A DNA stretch of 64,000 bases from Bacillus cereus ATCC 14579 (GCF_000007825.1 NC_004722.1:1838501-1902500); one strand, 5' to 3'; numbered from the stretch's first letter, positions 9,201 to 18,365 are shown. Notes: generated by a model not told the origin, from the letters alone. Translations and numbers: made by a program.

Positions 9201-10125
9201 AGCTATTATGGGCGTAATAACCTCTGCTATTGGGATAATCACCAACATAATAAAGCTTTTCACTTCAGTTTTAAAAGGTGATTGGAGTGGAGCGTGGAAC
9301 GCGGTGAAAGGCATTACGTCGAGTGTAATGTCATTAATCGGAAATATCATCCAAGGGGCGATAAATTTAATTTCCGCGGTCGTGACTGGTGGGCTAAATC
9401 TAGTAAAATCTATTTTTTCTAGTGTTTTATCAGCGATAGGTTCTCTAGTAAGTTCAATTTTTTCAGGTATAGGTTCAGTCATTTCATCTGTTATGAACGC
9501 AGCAGGTAGCATCATTTCTTCAATTTGGAATGCGGCTAAGTCAGCGACATCTAACATCCTAAATTCTATCTATAACACAGTGACTCAAATTTTTGGCAAT
9601 GTAAAGTCATTCCTAAGCGGAATTGATTTAGGAAGCATAGGAAAAAATATGATGCAGGGGCTTTTAAATGGTATAAGCTCTATGGCTGGGGCTATTTGGG
9701 ACAAAATTACGGACATTGGAAATGGAATCAAAGATAAAATTTCTGGTCTGTTATCGATTCACTCACCGAGTCGTTGGTTCAGGGATTTCATTGGTGTCAA
9801 TATGATGAAAGGTTGGATTAATGGTATAGATGCTATGAAAGGTGCTGTACAAAGAACAACCGAACAAATGACTGAATGGATGAAACCTGAAGCCCTACAA
9901 GTAGAGACTGTATACGGAATGCCAAGAGGACTTGGCGCGTACCAGACAGCTAAACCACAAACAAGCTCAGGGAATACGGATGCCGGAACTGCTTCAAATT
10001 CTACAGCTAGTGAAAGACAACCCGCTTATATTAATATACAGCTTGGTAGACAAGAGTTTAATAGGTTCGTTGATGATATCACTGGAGAGCAAGAAGCTGT
10101 GAAAAAACGGAAAGAAGTATTTTAA
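6202..10125 (+). CDS. phage tail tape measure protein (TP901 family)
   Basis: 1307 residues. Residues ~90-360 match the TP901 tape measure N-terminal core (SREFESQTRKAAVLTAGDY, EMGAKGFDSAQATSALP, SGIKGETAGTALRASLLRL). The middle and C-terminal parts are long helical, hydrophobic and repeat-like (blocks of VIPIILQIVQAVFPVI type around residues 880-1010), with several possible membrane segments, as expected for a protein that sets tail length and helps DNA enter the cell. The end has LLSIHSPSRWFRDFIG, common in this family. Unusual is a proline-rich stretch at residues 37-63, before the core. Confidence 0.9.
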   Translation: MSQNKVETQVIADISNLISNLGRATQAWNTFFQQISRPPPIPPAPQPPSPPPLPPAPPAPPPPDYSGWRARFQEVGNQAIEMGRRVQQTGQTMQNAFGPAAAASAFALGSMIQKSREFESQTRKAAVLTAGDYGQVKKAILDMAKDSVYSTGQVAAAFAEMGAKGFDSAQATSALPGVLSAAAASGEDLGMVADTITSALNSFGMEASQSTHVADVLATAANATAAGVGDMQYAFKYAAGPAAQLGISMEELAASVGIMSNSGIKGETAGTALRASLLRLVKPPKTAANELKRLGVSITDQQGNMKPLSQIIGELKSGMEGMTSAQKGAALATIFGTEAVSGMMALVAAGPEKIEALTQSLVKSDGASKKAADSMLEGWAGALTKMESSLDAAARAFTDALAPALMAVAGVVETLANAFMKLPAPVQTVIASVVAFTTAFLVIATVAGIVINAIGGAIITLGQLMLWMSGTSKGAVMLRAALSALRAGFALLLGPVGAVIAILSLVGVALVQLYKHNETFRNAVNNAWESIKSGTVAAVEAMKSAIDSLGSYLGTIPGKFSAMGTAIGTALEAGLIKAGQVFSGFAIAVENSLVTIKSKFSEFGQGISGAFSSAISGLSSAFSGIGSAVSPVIDFIKMSFSSIGNTIATLTPLIVRLGLSFLGVSGPVGWVIAIVGSLGATIFKLINTNDQVKSAFMSAWQSIQSIFSSVMSAILPVVQSIAQGITQAFAPLAPEFAKTGQVIAESFATLGPALSELGAAFGELGATIASLFSEVVQAVVPIALDLFRLFGETIQAVVPLASDLFKLFGQVIQEVMPMITELIQMFADTTIEIMPVITEAIQQVAQIFTELASTVLPIFAQAFQTAFPIILQVIQAAFSIAGMLIQGFGEVLSIIATSVIPIILQAVQAVFPVIAGIIAAAISVAIPIIQLLGQVISIIANTVIPLILQIVQAVFPVIVSIIQAAIPVATAILEGLATIIKGVVIPAIQFILSIVQAVFPAIMGVITSAIGIITNIIKLFTSVLKGDWSGAWNAVKGITSSVMSLIGNIIQGAINLISAVVTGGLNLVKSIFSSVLSAIGSLVSSIFSGIGSVISSVMNAAGSIISSIWNAAKSATSNILNSIYNTVTQIFGNVKSFLSGIDLGSIGKNMMQGLLNGISSMAGAIWDKITDIGNGIKDKISGLLSIHSPSRWFRDFIGVNMMKGWINGIDAMKGAVQRTTEQMTEWMKPEALQVETVYGMPRGLGAYQTAKPQTSSGNTDAGTASNSTASERQPAYINIQLGRQEFNRFVDDITGEQEAVKKRKEVF

Positions 10126-10139
10126 AGGAGGGCGGTAGA

Positions 10140-11156
10140 TTGTTAGTTTTTAATGGGATTAATTTAGAAGAATATTTCGAGCAAAAATACGAAAAAGGAT
10201 TTTTTATGGTTAACGATATAAGAGGTCGCGGAATTTTAAGTGATGAAATTAATGAGTTAACCGTACCTCACCGCCCAGGTTCATATTTTTTAAGTAAAAG
10301 GACTCCCAAGAGAGTATTAGAAGTAGATTTCTCTCTTAAGGGAGTCTCTCTTTTTGAACTAAGGAAACGGATAGACGAATTAAATGGTTTATTAGATACA
10401 GAAGGACCTGTAAAAATTACCTTCACAGACGAACCAGATATTGTGTATTACGGGATTAAGGAATCTGTAGAGGAGACTTTAGAAAAATCTAATATTCATC
10501 AAGCAACTATTACACTAGTATGTCCAATGCCATATAAGTTAGGAAAAGAGCAAACCGTTGAATTTAAAAAAGATGTTAATGGGTTAGTTGCTAATATCCA
10601 AAATAAAGGAACAGTTCATTCTAACCCTATCATTGAAATTGATATTACAAAGCCAAACACTTTTTTAGATGTATGGTTCGGCGGGGTGTCTTTAAGTGAT
10701 CGAGATTATTTTCGTATCGGTATGCCACTAAAAACTGTGGAAAAGCCTGTAGAAAGGAATCAACGTATATTATGGGATGAAATGGCTACTACGGTCGGAT
10801 GGAGTAAAGTCAGCTCAATGGAAGATGGGGAACCGGTTGGCGAAATGAAATCCGATAAATATCAGTTTTATTGTTCTGATTTTGGCACAGGAACAGGTAA
10901 AGGTTGGCATGGTGCAGCGGTTAAAAAAAGTATACCTGGTGGTCCAGTAGAAGATTTTATTATGCAAGCTTACGTTACTTGTAAGAGCAAGAAAATCAAT
11001 GAAATGGGACGGGTTGAGATAGCGATACTCGATGAAAACAGCAAAGTTCTTTCGAAAATTGCTATGAATGATCTTTATTGGCAAGCTGAACAAAATTTTG
11101 GAACGATGGTAATTGGATATGATAATAAGCCGGGGAAAACAGGGTTTGATCTATGA
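10140..11156 (+). CDS. distal tail protein (Dit), N-terminal part before a frameshift
   Basis: Starts with TTG 10140, 8-9 nt behind AAAGGAGG. The first ~130 residues match the Dit/phage tail family (FNGINLEEYF, DEINELTVPHRPGSYF, RVLEVDFSLKG). Dit forms the hub joining tail tube and receptor-binding tip. The frame ends at TGA 11154-11156 after a homopolymer pair (four G then four A, 11132-11139). Reading resumes in the +1 frame as GKQGLIYESGDYPNTW, which continues the same protein. Removing one base would give an intact 498-residue Dit, so this is probably a frameshifted gene or a sequencing error rather than a natural end. Confidence 0.75.
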   Translation: MLVFNGINLEEYFEQKYEKGFFMVNDIRGRGILSDEINELTVPHRPGSYFLSKRTPKRVLEVDFSLKGVSLFELRKRIDELNGLLDTEGPVKITFTDEPDIVYYGIKESVEETLEKSNIHQATITLVCPMPYKLGKEQTVEFKKDVNGLVANIQNKGTVHSNPIIEIDITKPNTFLDVWFGGVSLSDRDYFRIGMPLKTVEKPVERNQRILWDEMATTVGWSKVSSMEDGEPVGEMKSDKYQFYCSDFGTGTGKGWHGAAVKKSIPGGPVEDFIMQAYVTCKSKKINEMGRVEIAILDENSKVLSKIAMNDLYWQAEQNFGTMVIGYDNKPGKTGFDL

Positions 11157-11637
11157 GAGTGGCGATTACCCAAATACATGGAATCAATATTTGGGTCGAT
11201 TGTGGATAGCTAGGACCGGAAATGTATGGGAAGCGTATATTTCAAAATTCCTTCCAGGGACAGAAAAAGATGATTCAGAGCGCTTTGCGAGATGGACTGA
11301 TAAAGACAATAAGCATATGGAAAAAGCAGCTCAAATACAGATTAGTATCATGCAGTGGCAGGATGTACCGCCAGTAGAAGCGATGTCAGTTAGTGATTTG
11401 AAGTTTTGGAAAGTGAATTTAAATACGAATAACACACCACCTTATATAGTTGATGTTGGTGATAAAGTCGTGATTGATACAGAAAGTAGTCATGTCAGTA
11501 TTGAAGGAAAAAACGCAATTAACATAAAAGAGTTTTTCAGTAATTTTCCTGTTATTAATAAAGGCGCTAATATACTCGAAATTATACCATCTGATATTGG
11601 AACAGCAAAAGTTAAATATAGGGAGCGATTTCGATGA
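11113..11637 (+). CDS. distal tail protein (Dit), C-terminal part after a frameshift
   Basis: This frame overlaps the end of the N-terminal part and carries the rest of the distal tail protein, including YPNTWNQYLGRLWIARTGNVW, a jelly-roll-like carbohydrate-binding type segment, then a beta-rich C-terminal domain (VIDTESSHVSIEG, ILEIIPSDIGTAKVKY). There is no convincing ribosome site for the TTG at 11113, so it is not likely to be a separate gene. It overlaps the start of the Tal/fiber gene by 4 nt, the tight coupling usual for intact dit-tal pairs. Confidence 0.7.
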   Translation: MDMIISRGKQGLIYESGDYPNTWNQYLGRLWIARTGNVWEAYISKFLPGTEKDDSERFARWTDKDNKHMEKAAQIQISIMQWQDVPPVEAMSVSDLKFWKVNLNTNNTPPYIVDVGDKVVIDTESSHVSIEGKNAINIKEFFSNFPVINKGANILEIIPSDIGTAKVKYRERFR

Positions 11638-14600
11638 GAACACCAAGCGGATTACTTCATGTTGTTGATTTCAAAACAGATCAAATTATATCCGCTATTC
11701 AACCAAAGGACTACTGGGAAGATAAACGTCATTGGGAAATCAAGAATAACATTGATATGCTAGAGTTCAAAACTTTTGACGGCACTCCACATGCAATTAC
11801 ATTACAACAGCAGAACTTGGTTTTAAAGGAAGTACGAGATGGTCGAATTGTTCCGTATGTTATTAACAATGAAGTAGAAAAAGATTCAAAGGATAGATCA
11901 TTAACTGTACACTCTTCCGGTGCCTGGGTTCAAATAGCCAAAGATGGGATTATTAAACCTCAACGTATAGAGAGCGAAACAGTTAATACGTTTATTGATA
12001 TCGCTCTTGCTGATTCAAAATGGCAACGTGGAATAACGGATTATTCTTCATTCCACACGATGACTATTGATGAATTCATCGATCCCCTCACTTTTTTAAA
12101 GAAAATTGCGGCTTTGTTTGAGTTGGAAATACAATATCGTGTTGAAGTATCCGGTTCTCAAATTACTGGATGGTACGTCGATATGATAAATAAACGAGGG
12201 AGAGAAACAGGGAAGGAAGTAACCCTGGGAAAAGACTTAGTAGGCGTTAGGCGCATTGAACATTCCAGGGATATTTGCACAGCACTTGTCGGTTTTGTAC
12301 GAGGTGAAGGTGACAAACTTATCACGGTTGAGAGCATCAATAACGGACTTCTTTATATTACAGATAATGATGCCTTTCAACGCTGGAATGCGCATGGTAA
12401 ACATAAATTTGGTTTCTACACTCCAGAAACAGAAGACCGAAATATGACACCACAGCGATTACTGACTTTGATGAAGACGGAATTAAAAAAACGTGTCAAT
12501 TCTTCAGTCGCATATGAAGTAGAAGCGCAATCGATTGGACGTATTTTCGGATTAGCGCATGAACTAATTAATGAGGGCGATACAATCCGAATCAAGGATA
12601 CAGGCTTCACGCCTAAGTTATACCTTGAAGCACGTGTGATTGCTGGTGATGAATCTTTTACAGATCCTACACAAGATAAATATGTGTTTGGTGATTATCG
12701 CGAAATTACTGATCCAAATGAAGAACTACGAAAGATATATAATCGTATTCTTAGTTCATTAGGAAGTAAGCAAGAACTGATAGATCAGTTAGATAAATTA
12801 GTGAAAGATGCAAATGAAACAGCTAGTAATGCTAAGAAGGAATCCGAAGCAGCGAAAACATTGGCTGAAAAAGTGCAAGAGAATCTTAAAAATAACACGG
12901 TAGACATCATTGAAGCTAAGAATCCACCGACAACAGGACTTAAACCTTATAAAACACTTTGGCGTGATATTAGTAATGGGAAGCCTGGTATTTTAAAAAT
13001 ATGGACAGGTGCAGCTTGGGAATCAGTTGTTCCTGATGTGGAATCAGTTAAGAAAGAAACATTGGATCAGGTGAATAAAGATATTGAGTCTACGAAAACG
13101 GAGTTAAATCAAAAGGTTCAAAGTGTGGAAGGTAAAGCGCAAGAGATAGCTGGACAAATAGTGGATGTTCAAAAGCAAGTTAATGGAAAAGTGGATCAAA
13201 CATGGATTAATACACAGTTAAAAGATAAAGCTGATAAATCTGGAGTGTTTACAAAAGAGGAAATTAACAATGGATTTATTGGTAAACAAATCTATGAAAC
13301 TGATAAGAATGGTAACGTTAAAAAGTTCCAAGATATTAACACATCTATGAGTCAAACAAATGAGGCTCTTAAACAAAAAGCAGAGAAATCTGAGCTAACG
13401 AAAACAAACGATGGTTTAACTAAACTGCAAAACAAAACAAATGAAATTGAAACAACAGCAAATGGTACTAAACAAAAGTTAAACGAACTAGAGACCACTG
13501 TTAATAACACAAATGTCGGTGTAAGAAACTATGTCCTTGATTCTGATAAATTTATATCTCCACCTAATACTATTCAAAATTTTAAATTTGTAAATGATTT
13601 AAAAGATTTACAAGGAAAACAGGTTACATTGAGTGTTTCTGTTGAAATTAAAAATGCAAAAACAGGTGTTAGTCCAAATAATAGAATTGGTTTTGAACCT
13701 TCCATACGATATTCCGATAATTCAATTCAACATCTAGGTGCTTGGTTAAGAATAACGGATGGTATGAATTTTAAAGGTATCATAAGTACAACTGTGTGGA
13801 TTAAAGATATAGAAGTTTTAAAAACAGAACAGAATGCAGTGTATATCCAATGTGGCGGTGACTATGTAAAAGTAGGTAGACCTAAAATAGAAATCGGAAA
13901 CAAAGTAACAGATTGGACACCAGCGCCAGAAGACCAAGTAACAACAACTGATTTTACTAAAAAAACGGTAGAAATTGAAACTACTATTAAGGGTATTAAT
14001 ACTTCTGTTAATAGTATTCAAAACGAACAAGGAAAGCTTACGGAACGTGTAACAAAATCAGAGCAAACCGCAGATGGATTTAAAACTTCTATTGAATCGT
14101 TAACAAAAAAAGATACTGAAATCAGTAACAAATTAAATACAGTCGAACAAACTGTAGAAGGTACAAAAAAGACGATAACTGATATACAATCCGATACAAA
14201 CGGATTAAAGAAAACAACAACCGAAATTAAAGAGCAAGCTGGGAAGACTAGTGAAAAATTAGAGAGTGTTGAGAAAAAGTTTGATGATATTAAAATTGGT
14301 GGCCAGAACTTTTATAAACAAAAATCCTTTGGTGCAGCCGGAGGAACAAGCATAACGTTTGACGATAGTAATAAATGGTGGAACATAGCAATTCCTGCTG
14401 GGGCAAGTGGTAGTTGGAAAGGTATTTTATACACTTCTAAAAATGCCTTGTTACTTGTAGGCAGAACATATACCATTAGTTACGAAATTTTTGCTGACGA
14501 AGTTATCCCAACCGCAATTGATATTAACAATTTTGGTGTTACTACTGTTACGGGAACAAATGACAATGATCTTGTAGCAAAACGAATTATGCGTACACCT

Positions 14601-16610
14601 AAAACAATAGCAGGTCAATGGGTTAAGGTGTCTGCCACGTTTATAATGCCCGACAATATCACACAAGATTTGTACGATAATTCTGTTATTGGTGTAGGCA
14701 ACGGATGGACTCCTACAAAAATCACAAACATCAAGATTAGAAACATGCAATTAGAGGAAGGAAATATACCAACAAGTTATCGTACTCCTTCAGAAGATCA
14801 AGTAACAACCGATGAATTCACCAAGAAAACAACCGAGATTGAAAAAAGTGTGGATGGCGTAAAAAACACTGTAACCACTGTTCAAAATAGTCAAGCCGGA
14901 TTCGAAAAGCGTATGACTACAGTAGAGCAAACAGCAAGCGGACTATCCACCACAGTGGGCAATTTAAATAATGTAGTATCAGATCAAGGGAAAAAGCTTA
15001 CTGAAGCAAATTCAAAGCTCGAACAACAGGCAACAGCAATCGGTGCAAAAGTTGAGCTTAAACAAGTAGAGGATTATGTTGCAGGGTTTAAGATACCTGA
15101 ATTAAAGCAAATAGTTGATAAAAATAAACAAGATTTGTTGGGTGAACTAGCTAACAAACTTGCAACTGAACAATTTAACCAGAAGATGACTTTAATTGAT
15201 AACCGCTTTATTATCAATGAACAGGGTATAAATGCTTCAGCCAAAAAGACAGAGGTATATACAAAAGATCAAGCAAATGGGCAATTTGCCACATCATCTT
15301 ATGTAAGAGATATGGAAACCCGTCTTCAGTTAACTGAAAAGGGCGTTAGTATATCTGTAAAAGAAAATGATGTAATCGCAGCATTTAATATGAGTAAAGA
15401 AAACATTACTTTGAATGCGAACAGAATTAACTTAGTAGGTTTTATTACAGCAAATCATATCAAAGGAAAAGTTTTAGAAGGAGTAACACTTAAAACGAGT
15501 GGAAACAGATTTGTTGAAATAAATAAACAAGACATGAAGATTTTCGATTTAGATAAGCCACGTGGCTATATAGGATTTATGGAAACAGATGATGGAAGTA
15601 TTCAACCTTCATTAGTCCTTGGTTCTGATAATAGAAAATACGCTGGTACAGGATCATTTTATATTTATCAAGTCATGCCGCGAATTAATGGAGTTGATCA
15701 ACCTTCTAAAGCATATGCAAAATTTGGGATTTCTAAAGGAGAAAATGCAGAAGGAACTAATATTTGGTCAAACTATATTCAAATGCATAATGACGGTGGA
15801 CATCTGAGCGTATATTCAGATGGACAATTTCGTTTTCAAAACTTGAATAATATTATTTTTGAATCTGAAGGATGGGCTCCAGGATATGGTTACTTCTCTG
15901 TAACTACAACTGAACCACATATTTTTACAAATAACGCGGGGCAGTTTACTTTCAAAAGAAAAGGCAGTGACTATAAAATACATTTCGTAAACGGCGCCAC
16001 CGATCATGATTTAATTATGGGTAATGCAATGATAAGGTCAAGTTTTGTACAAGGTTATAACAATGGCTTGCAGATTAAAGATATGATGGGTAAGGGATGG
16101 AAAGATATAGAATTAAGAACATTACGAGCGCAAGAGAATATTAGCGCTACAGGGCGTATGTGGGCGCAAGAATTTATCCCTAATTCTTCTCGTAAGCTTA
16201 AAACGGACATAGAAGACCTTCCATTCTCTGCTTTAGATAAAATCAACTCTGTAAACATCAAACAGTATCACTTTATAAGAGATGTTGAACGCTTCGAGTC
16301 AGGGGAGTCTATTACACTTCCAATTAATTACGGTATGATTGCGGAAGACTCTGACGATGTATTCACCACACCACAGAAAGACGCTGTAACACTTTATAGC
16401 TCGGTTTCAATTTCTATTCAAGGAATACAAGAAGTTGACTTTAAAGTTAAAAATCTTCAATTTGACCACGGTATGTTGAAGCAGGAAGTTGATACTCTTA
16501 AAGAACAACTTAAAGCAGAAAAACTTGAGAAAGTTTCAATGAAAGCTGAAATTGCTGAATTAAAGGTATTAGTACAACAATTAATAAATGAGGAACCAAA
16601 GCAGCCATAA
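11634..16610 (+). CDS. tail-associated protein / tail fiber with S74 chaperone end
   Basis: 1658 residues. Residues ~1-380 resemble the prophage endopeptidase-tail (Tal) family that forms the tail tip. Then come long coiled coils (~370-640 and further blocks), and two related beta modules, each followed by PEDQVTT(T/D)xFTKKT, which look like a duplicated carbohydrate-binding unit. The last ~130 residues start SSRKLKTDIEDLP, the hallmark of the S74 intramolecular chaperone that folds trimeric fibers and then cuts itself off just before that motif. The protein likely combines tip, fiber and receptor binding in one chain. A terminator hairpin overlaps its stop codon. Confidence 0.82.
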   Translation: MRTPSGLLHVVDFKTDQIISAIQPKDYWEDKRHWEIKNNIDMLEFKTFDGTPHAITLQQQNLVLKEVRDGRIVPYVINNEVEKDSKDRSLTVHSSGAWVQIAKDGIIKPQRIESETVNTFIDIALADSKWQRGITDYSSFHTMTIDEFIDPLTFLKKIAALFELEIQYRVEVSGSQITGWYVDMINKRGRETGKEVTLGKDLVGVRRIEHSRDICTALVGFVRGEGDKLITVESINNGLLYITDNDAFQRWNAHGKHKFGFYTPETEDRNMTPQRLLTLMKTELKKRVNSSVAYEVEAQSIGRIFGLAHELINEGDTIRIKDTGFTPKLYLEARVIAGDESFTDPTQDKYVFGDYREITDPNEELRKIYNRILSSLGSKQELIDQLDKLVKDANETASNAKKESEAAKTLAEKVQENLKNNTVDIIEAKNPPTTGLKPYKTLWRDISNGKPGILKIWTGAAWESVVPDVESVKKETLDQVNKDIESTKTELNQKVQSVEGKAQEIAGQIVDVQKQVNGKVDQTWINTQLKDKADKSGVFTKEEINNGFIGKQIYETDKNGNVKKFQDINTSMSQTNEALKQKAEKSELTKTNDGLTKLQNKTNEIETTANGTKQKLNELETTVNNTNVGVRNYVLDSDKFISPPNTIQNFKFVNDLKDLQGKQVTLSVSVEIKNAKTGVSPNNRIGFEPSIRYSDNSIQHLGAWLRITDGMNFKGIISTTVWIKDIEVLKTEQNAVYIQCGGDYVKVGRPKIEIGNKVTDWTPAPEDQVTTTDFTKKTVEIETTIKGINTSVNSIQNEQGKLTERVTKSEQTADGFKTSIESLTKKDTEISNKLNTVEQTVEGTKKTITDIQSDTNGLKKTTTEIKEQAGKTSEKLESVEKKFDDIKIGGQNFYKQKSFGAAGGTSITFDDSNKWWNIAIPAGASGSWKGILYTSKNALLLVGRTYTISYEIFADEVIPTAIDINNFGVTTVTGTNDNDLVAKRIMRTPKTIAGQWVKVSATFIMPDNITQDLYDNSVIGVGNGWTPTKITNIKIRNMQLEEGNIPTSYRTPSEDQVTTDEFTKKTTEIEKSVDGVKNTVTTVQNSQAGFEKRMTTVEQTASGLSTTVGNLNNVVSDQGKKLTEANSKLEQQATAIGAKVELKQVEDYVAGFKIPELKQIVDKNKQDLLGELANKLATEQFNQKMTLIDNRFIINEQGINASAKKTEVYTKDQANGQFATSSYVRDMETRLQLTEKGVSISVKENDVIAAFNMSKENITLNANRINLVGFITANHIKGKVLEGVTLKTSGNRFVEINKQDMKIFDLDKPRGYIGFMETDDGSIQPSLVLGSDNRKYAGTGSFYIYQVMPRINGVDQPSKAYAKFGISKGENAEGTNIWSNYIQMHNDGGHLSVYSDGQFRFQNLNNIIFESEGWAPGYGYFSVTTTEPHIFTNNAGQFTFKRKGSDYKIHFVNGATDHDLIMGNAMIRSSFVQGYNNGLQIKDMMGKGWKDIELRTLRAQENISATGRMWAQEFIPNSSRKLKTDIEDLPFSALDKINSVNIKQYHFIRDVERFESGESITLPINYGMIAEDSDDVFTTPQKDAVTLYSSVSISIQGIQEVDFKVKNLQFDHGMLKQEVDTLKEQLKAEKLEKVSMKAEIAELKVLVQQLINEEPKQP

Positions 16611-16622
16611 GCTGTTTTTTAT
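16598..16622 (+). terminator. terminator overlapping the tail fiber stop codon
   Basis: AAAGCAGC pairs with GCTGTTTT (one G-U pair), 5-nt loop containing the TAA stop, followed by T residues. Confidence 0.65.
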
Positions 16623-16648
16623 TTTGCATAAAATACGGCTTTTATAAG

Positions 16649-16680
16649 AAAAGAGGGACAAATAGATGTCTCTCTTTTTA
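16649..16680 (+). terminator. second terminator before lysis genes
   Basis: AAAAGAGGGACA pairs with TGTCTCTCTTTT around a 6-nt loop, then T-rich. Two terminators in 80 bp separate the tail and lysis modules. Confidence 0.7.
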
Positions 16681-16701
16681 TTTTGAAATGAGGTGGTCAA
16701 A

Positions 16702-16938
16702 ATGGAAGGGTTACAAGATGTAAGAAACGATGTTCAAGAAATTAAGCAAGAGATCAAGGACATTCGTTTAGAGATTAAAGGGTTAGAAATACGAACAACT
16801 GGTAACGAGAAAGATATTGATAATATCAACAAACAGTTAGATAAAATCAGCGCCAATACTACCTGGATTTTACGACTTATTGTCGGTGGAATTGTTGGAG
16901 CAGCTCTCACTTTCTTTTTGAAAGGAGGTGGTATGTAA
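16702..16938 (+). CDS. xhlA: XhlA-type hemolysin/holin-associated protein
   Basis: 78 residues from ATG 16702, behind GAGGTGG; a GTG at 16693 lies within the ribosome site. The protein has a charged coiled-coil N-terminus (VQEIKQEIKDIRLEIKGLE) and one C-terminal membrane segment (residues ~54-75, WILRLIVGGIVGAALTFFL), the layout of XhlA. In Bacillus prophage PBSX, XhlA works with the holin and amidase in host lysis. Its stop overlaps the next start by 1 nt, so the three lysis genes form one unit. Confidence 0.82.
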   Translation: MEGLQDVRNDVQEIKQEIKDIRLEIKGLEIRTTGNEKDIDNINKQLDKISANTTWILRLIVGGIVGAALTFFLKGGGM

Positions 16939-17177
16939 TGTTTGAAATGACTGTAATGATTGGAATTGTAGTAGGTCTTTCACAGATTGGAAAAACAATT
17001 GGATTACAAACAAAATATGTTCCGTTACTAAATTTAACGCTTGGCATTATGCTAGGCGTTTTATTTATGGGCGGAGATATCAAAACAAATGTATTCCAGG
17101 GAATCATCATTGGACTATCAGCGAGTGGATTATTTGCCCATACAAAAATTATGAAAAAGGATGTTGATGCTAAATGA
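16938..17177 (+). CDS. phage holin
   Basis: 79 residues with two or three hydrophobic segments (MTVMIGIVVGLSQIG, LLNLTLGIMLGVLFMG, VFQGIIIGLSASGLFA) and a short charged C-terminus (KIMKKDVDAK), as in small Bacillus phage holins. It would form the membrane lesion that times lysis. The start ATG overlaps the xhlA stop, and its own stop overlaps the endolysin start by 4 nt. The exact holin family is not certain from sequence alone. Confidence 0.78.
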   Translation: MFEMTVMIGIVVGLSQIGKTIGLQTKYVPLLNLTLGIMLGVLFMGGDIKTNVFQGIIIGLSASGLFAHTKIMKKDVDAK

Positions 17178-18238
17178 AAAAGACAATGAAACATATTACC
17201 TCGTTACTTATGATTCTAGTACTTGCTGTTTCTTTTGCTACAAGTGCTTTTGCTGATCGAACACTTATTATTCCTGATTTACCAAAACAACCTTACCGTT
17301 ATGGTGTAGGTGCTTATGAGGGCGTTGTAGCGCATTCTACAGCAACTCTAGAAGCTCCAGCTATTAACATTCAAAAATATGAGTCTCGAACATGGAGAAA
17401 TGCTTTTGTTCACTATGCAGTCGATTGGGACGAAACAATCCAAATTGCTGATACAAAATACATTGCTTATGGTGGCGGTCCTGCTGCTAATAAACGATTT
17501 GTACATGTAGAGTTATGCGAAACAGCGGACTATACAAAGTTCAAACGCAGCTATGACAAATACGTTAAGTTACTAGCTAAAATCTTACGTGATCGTGGGT
17601 TATCTGTAGAAAAAGGATTATGGACACACAGCGATGTAACTCATTACCTTGGCGGTACGGATCATGAAGATCCAATTGATTACTTAAAGTCTCATGGCGT
17701 TTCAGAAGCTCAATTTAGAGCAGACGTACAACGAGCATACAATAATTCTAGCGTGGATGTTTCTGTCCCAGAAAAGCCATCTAAACCAGCGGAAGTACCC
17801 ACAGCAGTAACAGACGGTATCGCCTATATTGAAGGTTACAACGTTAACTTACGTAAAGGACCAGGTACAAGCTATTCTAAAATTCGTCAACTAAACAAAC
17901 CAGAATCTTATATTGTGTGGGCTGAAAAGGATGGTTGGCTAAATCTTGGTGGAGATCAGTGGATTAAGAACGATCCATCTTATGTGAAGTTTAATAAGAA
18001 AAGCACAGTAGATTCTACTATTGTTGGAAAGCGCGTTGTTTCAAAAGTTAACAATCTACGTTTCTATGACGCTCCATCTTGGCAAGATAAAGATGTTGCT
18101 GGTACTGTAAATTCGGGTGAAGGATTCATAATTGATGCGAAAGTAAGTGTAAATGGTTCACCACAATACAAGATGCACAATTCAAAAGGGAACACATACT
18201 ATATAACAACAAATGAAGCCTATGTGTATGTGAAGTGA
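17174..18238 (+). CDS. endolysin: N-acetylmuramoyl-L-alanine amidase with signal peptide and SH3 domains
   Basis: 354 residues. Residues 1-27 form a clear signal peptide (positive start, hydrophobic core, SAFA cut site before D28). The Amidase_2 domain spans ~35-175 with the zinc/catalytic signatures VVAHST (His54) and THSDVTHYLGGTDHEDP (152-167). Two SH3-like cell-wall binding regions follow (about 210-275, NVNLRKGPGTSYSKI; and 285-354). It cuts the amide bond between muramic acid and the peptide stem. An endolysin with a signal peptide can leave the cell through Sec, so here the holin may only set timing by collapsing the membrane potential. Confidence 0.88.
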   Translation: MKKTMKHITSLLMILVLAVSFATSAFADRTLIIPDLPKQPYRYGVGAYEGVVAHSTATLEAPAINIQKYESRTWRNAFVHYAVDWDETIQIADTKYIAYGGGPAANKRFVHVELCETADYTKFKRSYDKYVKLLAKILRDRGLSVEKGLWTHSDVTHYLGGTDHEDPIDYLKSHGVSEAQFRADVQRAYNNSSVDVSVPEKPSKPAEVPTAVTDGIAYIEGYNVNLRKGPGTSYSKIRQLNKPESYIVWAEKDGWLNLGGDQWIKNDPSYVKFNKKSTVDSTIVGKRVVSKVNNLRFYDAPSWQDKDVAGTVNSGEGFIIDAKVSVNGSPQYKMHNSKGNTYYITTNEAYVYVK

Positions 18239-18365
18239 TAGAAAAATAAAAGGGGTTCTTCTTGAGAGAAGAACCTAGTTTGTAGAACATTATAAGATAT
18301 ACTATCCCCGTAATGGTGTTCTATATCATATGTATGTAATGATGGGCAAAGATATGATGGCAATA

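Noticed and set aside
7128..9557. Long open frames on the minus strand inside the tape measure gene
   Set aside because: They are antisense to a clear tape measure protein, have no ribosome site, and read as low-complexity Ala/Thr/Ile-rich sequence expected from its codon pattern.
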